DNA of 64,000 nucleotides from Gonapodya sp. JEL0774. Its lineage: Eukaryota > Monoblepharomycota > Monoblepharidomycetes > Monoblepharidales > Gonapodyaceae. A model generated the notes under the pieces. It was given only the letters and a program-made list of their open reading frames with translations, did not search any database and was not told the DNA's origin. Of the stretch, positions 58,011 through 64,000 are shown piece after piece. A program made the translations under genes and the position numbers. The stretch covers positions 9,318-73,317 of the forward strand of contig JADIIX010000075.1 of assembly GCA_027604505.1 (NCBI GenBank), in the 5' to 3' direction. Numbering within the stretch: position 1 is the stretch's first letter; each line of letters begins with the position of its first letter.

Positions 58011-59527
58011 GTTACTTCTCTGTTACTGTTCCGATAACCGATTTATGACAGCTTGCTCTTCTCTTCCTTAAATTTCAAACCGACCCGTATGCAGAGTTTT
58101 CGAGGCTGATGTCAGGAATGCTACGACTTTCTCTGACCCGGAGAAGATAACACCTTCGGGACGATCGCTTTGAGTTCGTTGAGCCGTTTCGTCTTCAAAT
58201 AAAGCGTTCTGTGTCCCGTCTCCGCCGATCAATCAGCTTCCGGTGAGCGTTCGCAAGCTTTTGGTTTGTTTTGAGAGTACAAAAGTCTAACATGTGGGGA
58301 ACCCGCTGACTTTGGTGGAAACCCGCCCCTCTCGCTCTCCATGTCAGGACCAACGCCCTCAAATTTGGGTGTAACCTGCAAGGCGACATATTAACAATGT
58401 AGACCCCATTCCCTTCATTTATACAGACTATTGGTCTCCGCAAGATATCTATCTCCGTTCCCGCTCGCCTTTTTTTTTTGCTTTTACACCATAGTCTTTC
58501 ACCCTTATAATCGCGTTTTATACGAGCATCGACCAGCAGAAAATGCGACATCACCGGTGACATTCGAGGCTGGAAAGCGCAAGTGGCGCCTGGGGCACGC
58601 TAAAGGACGTTCTCCCTTTGAACTTTTCACTTGCATGTGAGGGAGCCAAATCACTCGCCATCACATGCTGAATTGAATGGCCACTACATTGACAGTTTAT
58701 CCAGCAGCTGGATTAAGTTGTGTGGTCTACAGACACACGCGGAACAATTTCGGAAATCGGAAATGAAGGAGGGTTTTATGTGCTGGTTGTAATCGGCTTG
58801 TAACTTGTGACAGGCGGCCATGCCAGTTCCCACACAACTGATGTGGGATTTGCGATGATTTTCCTAGGATTTTCCATGTATATCCTTCCTTTAGCTGGTA
58901 AAACTCACCGAGTGATCACATCCTCTACGACCTGCTTCTGTTGTCTCCCAAAGCCAATCTCAAATCCCACGTCAACCCCGTAGCGAGTACTGTTAGAATT
59001 GGCTCCCTACCCTAGTTCCCTATTTCTTTGCGATGTAACTTTTACTGCTGTCCGATTCGGTAACACCCCAGTGACCGACGAGCTTGGGTATCATAGTATG
59101 TAAAAGCTCAAACCGCACAGCTCCGCCTCCCCTAACCACCAATATACCTCAAAGAAGTGCAAGAACGACCAAATTATAAGTCAAACCGCCCGATCTCCGT
59201 CTGGATAAACGGCCGATTTGATTCAAGGGGCACGCGTGCCCTCTCCAACAGAACATGTTGTCTAACGTCTTGTTCATCGTGTGCGCAACTAACTCAAAAA
59301 CAATCGCCAAAATTCTTCAGAGACAGTTTGGAGTTGATTATTTTGCGGGAGAGAATTTGGACTTCGGTCATGATCGGAAGCAATCCGGTCCGTTTCCGAG
59401 CGGAAACCTCGACAGTTGAATTTCGCTCGCTCACACACTTTTGATTCAACGCTAACCCTTTTCTTTTGCTACTTTTCTCTAATCAACAGCCTCCCATCGG
59501 CTTGTCGTTCCTGTTGTTTCTGCCATT
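58011..59527. other. long intergenic region with divergent promoters
   Basis: About 1.5 kb between the 5' ends of the phosphodiesterase (minus) and the thioesterase (plus). Frames are short, with a T-run near 58472-58480. No RNA gene or repeat recognised. The length may reflect extended upstream regulation, which cannot be shown from sequence alone. Confidence 0.4.
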
Positions 59528-60858
59528 ATGTCTGCCTTGCCAGACCCTGTCCCTGCGGAGTTTACACTTTCTCTGGATGACGCCACGAAACTCACAAAGA
59601 TTGGACCCGGTAAATTCTCAGGAGAATTCGTGCGGGAGTGGGACCGATGGGACGGTAACGCCCAGGGCGGATACATCAAGGCGTACATCACGAAAGCGCT
59701 CATAACTGCGGCTGGGAACTACCCGCATCCAGTGCAAATCTCAACAGATTATCTAGATGTCGTAAAGGTGATTGTTTGCAGGCTCTCGGAGCTCCGATTC
59801 GAGAGCACTTCTGTTCGTTTTGACGGTTCGGGCATCAAACTCTTCATTCCAGATTGGTGTCCCAACTGTTTTTGAGATTGAGATGCTCCGATCCGGAAAA
59901 CGTTTCGCCTACCTCCGAGGCACCGTTTCTCAACACGGCAAACTCTTAATTGCAACATCTGGCGTGCTTGCATCTGCTATTGTCGACGTCCAGGATAGAG
60001 CCCCCGTTGCGGATATTGGTACCGCATTATTTAGATCAGCGCCTGGAGTGGACGTGATTCCCGAGCCGGAAGATTGCCCTCCATTCGATCAATCGGTGCT
60101 TATGGGACGGGAGCGAGCTGGAGGGATTAACATCATTGCAGCGTCCCCTCGCCCCCTCATGTTCCACAATCTGTGATTATATTGCTTCTATTATCCGTCT
60201 GCATGGTACTGATGTCCAACGCACAATCTCGCTCGTTCTAGACGACGTAACGTGTCCCCACTCCACCGTGACGATTTCCTCAGTTGGCGGAACGCCCGTG
60301 ACGAAAGTGAATCTGCAAATAAACCCTATTCTGGTCCTGGTCGTGCAGATGGTACCGATCGTGAAACATGGGGCTGGGCATGGCTCGCGTGAGTGTTGAA
60401 GAGTGTCTTGCTCCGCTCTCCAGTTGGACCCTTCGCTTAACGTCAGTTTTCTTGAAATTCTTAGCAATGAACGCCCTCAGGACGCCCTTTCCTGTGCACT
60501 CTGGGCCGACAATTTTCCGCCGCTAACTCTCCAAACCTGGCGTGGGCCCGACCCAAATGCACTTTCCCCAGTACGATCCCCCGGGTGGACAACACTGAGT
60601 CTATCTATACACTGGGTTCGCGCAGTCCCCGAGACGAACGGCGCCTACTTTCTTCTTCGCTCCACACTCGAATCGTGCACTCCCGCCGGGCGGGCGCTCA
60701 TCGAAACAACCGTATTTGACCGCCAACGGAGACTGGTGTGCGTTGCCAGGCAGGTAGCTCTGTTGGTGCATAGGGATTGGGAGAAGTTTCAGAGACGCAA
60801 CAGCAATGTGGATTTGGAGTTGGGTGAACGAGTACGAAAATTGTCCGCCAAAATGTGA
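59528..60858 (+). CDS. acyl-CoA thioesterase II (TesB-like, double hotdog)
   Basis: Thioesterase-like superfamily protein that should hydrolyse acyl-CoA. Four exons (59528-59767, 59853-60172, 60242-60388, 60465-60858) give 366 aa in phase. The first hotdog has REWDRWDGNAQGGYIKAYIT and PVQISTDYLDVVK, then IGVPTVFEIEMLRSGKRFAY, LRGTVSQHGKLLIATSGV. The second hotdog has GTDRETWGWAWLA, joined by phase to NERPQDALSCALWADNFPPL and TLSLSIHWVRAVP. The acceptor ATTCTTAG at 60464 was preferred to the CCAG at 60423 because only it keeps phase and restores the family spacing. No terminal peroxisomal signal is evident (ends LSAKM). Cytosolic or unassigned. Confidence 0.88.
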
Positions 60859-61319
60859 TCCGAATTGGCGAACAACATTGACTTACAATGATTGAGAGAA
60901 CCATTACAACTACAAATTACGCCAGGGTATAGACTTTTATCGTACAATTCATGTTATAGCGATGGGGCCTTGTAGGCCCCTCCGCGTTCCCCCTCTCTGA
61001 TCCTCGTTCTCATGGGTTATTGGATATGCAGAGAAGACAAAAATAGTTCTTTCTCGACAAGCAGCGTTGGCGTTGGTTGGGAGTGATACAATGTGCTTCT
61101 ACAATTACGTAAGTTACATTCGCCCAACGAATGCATGTACTGTGTGCATGCACTTCTACACATTACTATTTAGTGTACATGGTACTCCAAATCTACAAAG
61201 TGTCCTTGTCGGCATCTACACAACCCCGCTCTGGTGTACATACAGAAGCAATTCTAAGCAAATACATGTCCGAATAGACAGGGCGCTTGCACCATAAGTT
61301 GTCTAATTAGATCAAAGGG
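60859..61319. other. intergenic, no gene seen
   Basis: About 460 nt between the thioesterase and the monooxygenase pseudogene. It contains C-rich and T-rich patches and no convincing frame. Confidence 0.4.
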
Positions 61320-61329
61320 TCAGTCAGTT

Positions 61330-62390
61330 CGGTGTGGTGCTTGTGGGTGTGCAAACCACCTCAAAACGTACACCACGGCTTTAACGCCTCTGCAGTTTTC
61401 TTGTCCTGCACAATATCTTCGCAGCGCTTCCGGATCCTGTTCATCCAACGGAAGTCCGCAAGTTGCATCAATTCGGCTGGGCTGAGCTCTGGGTGTTCGC
61501 CAGTCTTGGCTTGGTGCTTCGCAAGTTCGAACCACCCTCTGAAGGATCGAGTGAACCCATCATCTAATTCAATGTCCGGGTCGCCACCAGCACCACCGAG
61601 TTGGAATGCCCAGTCCTATACGTAATGCGATGCTGTCACTCGTCTGCGCAGCGCCGGAAAATCATGGTACACTCACCCGCTTGGCTTGCCAGTTTGGCTC
61701 CAATGATTTCCACCACTCGGGGTCAGTGGGAGTGTTGTCTCGTACGTCTACGGCAGAAGGTGTACGTTGGAATACATAGAGTTTCTTGCAGCTATGCACA
61801 AGAGAAGTGTTCGATTAGAACCGGAGCATGGACACAACCGCCGCAAGATGCTTGCCTCTGTCCCAAGTAAGGAATACACTGGATTCCAGTCGCACCAGTT
61901 CCAATGATTGCGACTCATTTGTCATTGAGGCCCGTCATGTTGTAATCGCCGTTCGCACTGTACGTCGATTGAATGAGATAATGCATGCACATTGTGGTGC
62001 GCACAGCATTTACACTCACTTGCCACCTGTGTAGCTGTAATCCCATCGTGTGGTGTGGAACTCCTTACCCTTGAAGGTCTCAATACCCTCCACGTCGGGC
62101 AAATGTGGGTGGCTTCAACCAGATTTGAGGTGCCTTATCGGGTCACAAACATTGATGAGCGTCAACACTCATTTAATAGGTCCGCCGCATGTACCCAGGT
62201 ACTTGGTAGTTATTTTGTCGTTGTGCTCTGTGGTGCAGCGCCAAACTTTTGTCATCATCATCCCACGCGAACTCCTTCAACGCTGTCGAGAAAATGGCGT
62301 GGTCATAGAGACCGAAGTGGCGGCCCTGGATCAACCCAACCTACCACTCAATCATATCTGCCCCCCTCGCCATACCGATCGATGATAGTG
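61330..62390 (-). pseudogene. Baeyer-Villiger-type monooxygenase remnant
   Basis: The middle part of a flavin monooxygenase can be followed along the minus strand: HFGLYDHAIFSTALKEFAWD, VWRCTTEHNDKIT (after a one-base shift in the A-run at 62247-62250), [20 protein letters not shown] followed by DYSYTGG, VAIIGTGATGIQCIPYLGQ (NADPH-binding GxGxxG), KKLYVFQRTPSAVDVRDNTP, TDPEWWKSLEPNWQAKR, and DFRWMNRIRKRCEDIVQDKK. A TGA (61915-61917) replaces the usual Arg codon just before VAIIGTG, consistent with a C-to-T change. The FAD-binding N-terminus and the C-terminal third are absent; the frame ends in TGA at 61361-61363. This is a decayed copy lying 3' of the better copy at 62779 onward. Confidence 0.8.
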
Positions 62391-62533
62391 TAAGGTATCC
62401 AACGGATCCGGCGATGAAAATGTCGAGAGAACGTTAGCAGCAGAACGCCGCGTATGAATACGGGAGCGGCGTATGGCCTGGGGGGTGATGGCGGAAAGGA
62501 GGGTAGGGGTTCCGTTCAGGCATGGAAATATGA

Positions 62534-62649
62534 GCACGTCATCTTACATTTCAGACAGGATAGTAAAGAACCATTGGACTGAATGTAGCTCCTTATCAAA
62601 TATAAGATGACGTGCAAATGATTCATCTTTACTACCCTGTCTGAAATGT
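62534..62649. repeat. interleaved inverted repeats
   Basis: Two inverted pairs overlap in the order A-B-A'-B'. A (62534-62546, GCACGTCATCTTA) is perfectly complementary to A' (62603-62615). B (62546-62569) pairs with B' (62626-62649), 24 bases with one mismatch. A and B touch, while A' and B' are separated by 10 bases, so the two stems cannot nest and would form a pseudoknot-like or alternative-hairpin structure. It lies between the two monooxygenase copies. Could be the scar of a foldback/MITE-like element. Confidence 0.7.
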
Positions 62650-62778
62650 GTCAATAGGATGAACCTACCGTGGGGTTAAACGTGCCAGAAAGGTCAGTGC
62701 AAAGTTCTTTTCAATCAGTAACCAGGTTTTTTTTGTGTGTCAACAGATTCATTTATATGTGTGTATAGGTACAGTTGT

Positions 62779-64000
62779 TTATTTGTAAACAGGTTCGTAC
62801 GCGATGTCTAACATTGAAACCTCGGGTGGGGAGGGTACGATCCACTTGGGCTTACCCGCATCGCGAGGAGTTTGAATGAAGTGCGAGTAGATTGGGTACA
62901 AAAGCATCTTCTCGAACTCTCGGGGAGAATTGACCGTTGGGAACCACAGACGTGTGGTATAAGACTTGTCCGGTCTATAGGTTTTATAATATGTGTTAAC
63001 GGGTCCCATCGTAATCCTGGGCAGAGGAACTCGTTATTATTCTGAAGGATGTTACTCGTGCCGAATTCAAACTCACGGGCGACCTTTAACTCTCTCGTCA
63101 AGACCCTTTATCCACCACTCGATTGCTTCCCTGCTTGGCTCAATGGACTTTAAGTTTTGAGAAATGGCATGCCGAACGCTGGTTGACACACAACACAGAA
63201 CAGCAATTAGTAAAAAGTTCAGGGAAAATGTCTGTCAATGGTCCAACATACATTCTGATCGTAAAATCGACGTGCATCTCTATGACTTCGATGAGTGAAA
63301 CCCTGAGCGAATGAATGTCACCAGTATGCTCCAGCTGACCACTAAGCGGGAACTCACATGGCGAATCCAGTCGGGGATACAGGTGCGAAAAAGTTAGGGA
63401 AACCCTCGAACATTTCACCAAAATAGTTCCTGTATACAGTAATGGTGGATGAGCAACCGTACGCTAAATTACCAGTTGTCGGAGCTCACCAGTGACCCAG
63501 TTGACTCAGGTCAACAGTGGGTGGTCCGTTCGAGTTGGGGGTTATTTTAATGTTCATGGCCGAAGCACCAAAGTCCGCTCCATTCCGACCTGTGAAAGGT
63601 GTCATACCCCTCTTGTTACCCTCCGCAGCCCAACCAGTTCCGTCTTTGTTGGAAGTGGCGGGCGACGTCATTGTCAGTGCTAGAGTGACTTCGAACAGAA
63701 CTCACTCAAAACCTACAGATAATGATATCGAAGTCCCGTTGAGTCTCCGGTGCAGTGGGGTTGGGAACCTAATGTGTATTAGCGCTAAAGTCAGGTGAAG
63801 AACTATTGATGAGAGGGCAGTTGGGGTCTCACAAGATCTCGCGCATTCTGAGCCGCTGTAAGAATTCCTTTCTCGTTGATACGAACAATGCGGTCTTGAA
63901 CGACTTCAACATTTGGTTTCACGAGAGATGGGTAGAACTGTGGGGCGACCGGCTTAGTCACAAGTACGGATAACATGCTTTGTACACATACCTCGTCATG
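62779..64000 (-). CDS. Baeyer-Villiger-type flavin monooxygenase, C-terminal part (runs off the window)
   Basis: The gene continues past the right edge, so only the C-terminal portion is visible. The edge exon ends in HDE before a GTATGT donor. It is followed by FYPSLVKPNVEVVQDRIVRI, VPNPTAPETQRDFDIII, GASAMNIKITPNSNGPPTVD, YRNYFGEMFEGFPNFFAPVS (the family's substrate-domain PxFPNxF region), a helical stretch ending IEWWIKGLDERVKGR and a last exon ending in DIAYEPVYK with TAA at 62779-62781. These follow the order seen in phenylacetone/cyclohexanone-type monooxygenases. No stop or frameshift was noticed in this part. FAD- and NADPH-binding motifs should lie beyond 64000. Confidence 0.75.

Noticed and set aside
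61320-64000. One single monooxygenase gene across the whole interval
   Set aside because: On the minus strand the C-terminal blocks (62.8-64.0 kb) come before the middle blocks (61.3-62.4 kb), so the two sets cannot belong to one collinear gene.

Overview
This is a window of fungal nuclear chromosome. Genes are split by many short spliceosomal introns (most 50-110 nt, GT..AG, with GTRAGT-like donors). The content is fungal: a Zn2Cys6 regulator with a fungal transcription-factor middle domain, a second regulator of that type without the zinc cluster, a Sel1-repeat protein and a Fat1-type fatty acid transporter/acyl-CoA synthetase. Intron density is high (20 exons in one gene), which fits an intron-rich early-diverging fungus such as a chytrid better than an ascomycetous yeast. 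That placement is inference; no rRNA or marker settles it. No prokaryotic features, CRISPR arrays, rRNA or convincing tRNA were seen.

Layout. 0-8.3 kb: one weak gene, then a very large Ser/Pro-rich protein with RG tracts and SUMO-interacting-like motifs. 8.7-10.5: ZADH2-type oxidoreductase (+). 10.7-13.4: splicing factor PRP4 (-). 13.5-16.7: Sel1-repeat protein (-). 17.8-18.7: pyridoxamine 5'-phosphate oxidase (+). 19.0-20.6: HSL-like alpha/beta hydrolase (-). 21.0-22.8: ankyrin/coiled-coil/SH3 protein (+). 23.1-24.0: mitochondrial IF3 (+). 24.5-25.6: acidic unknown (+). 26.7-28.0: C2H2 zinc finger protein (+). 28.3-32.2: Zn2Cys6 regulator, 12 exons (+). 32.8-35.1: poorly resolved minus-strand gene(s). 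35.3-37.0: Nup50/Nup2-like FG nucleoporin (-). 37.8-39.5: a decayed stretch, FCP1-like phosphatase with frameshifts plus half of a hotdog thioesterase (+). 39.7-42.5: zinc-cluster-less regulator (-). 43.3-44.9: RNA polymerase I/III subunit AC40 (-). 45.1-46.9: histidine acid phosphatase (-). 47.6-48.9: membrane protein of unknown function (+). 49.1-52.6: fatty acid transport protein, 20 exons (-). 53.2-54.5: unknown (+). 55.3-58.0: cyclic nucleotide phosphodiesterase (-). 59.5-60.9: TesB-like acyl-CoA thioesterase (+). 61.3-64.0: a tandem of Baeyer-Villiger-type monooxygenases (-), one a pseudogene and one running off the right edge.

The genes are mostly unrelated housekeeping or regulatory genes and form no operon-like pathway. 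Lipid/acyl-CoA functions recur (fatty acid transporter, TesB thioesterase, hotdog remnant, histidine phosphatase), but that is weak evidence of a functional cluster. The most interesting signal is structural: the fatty acid transporter model needs three microexons (4, 10 and 17 nt). Each lies between good splice sites and each restores a family-invariant motif. Exon boundaries below were worked out by hand from splice signals, phase and family motifs; they have not been checked against transcripts.
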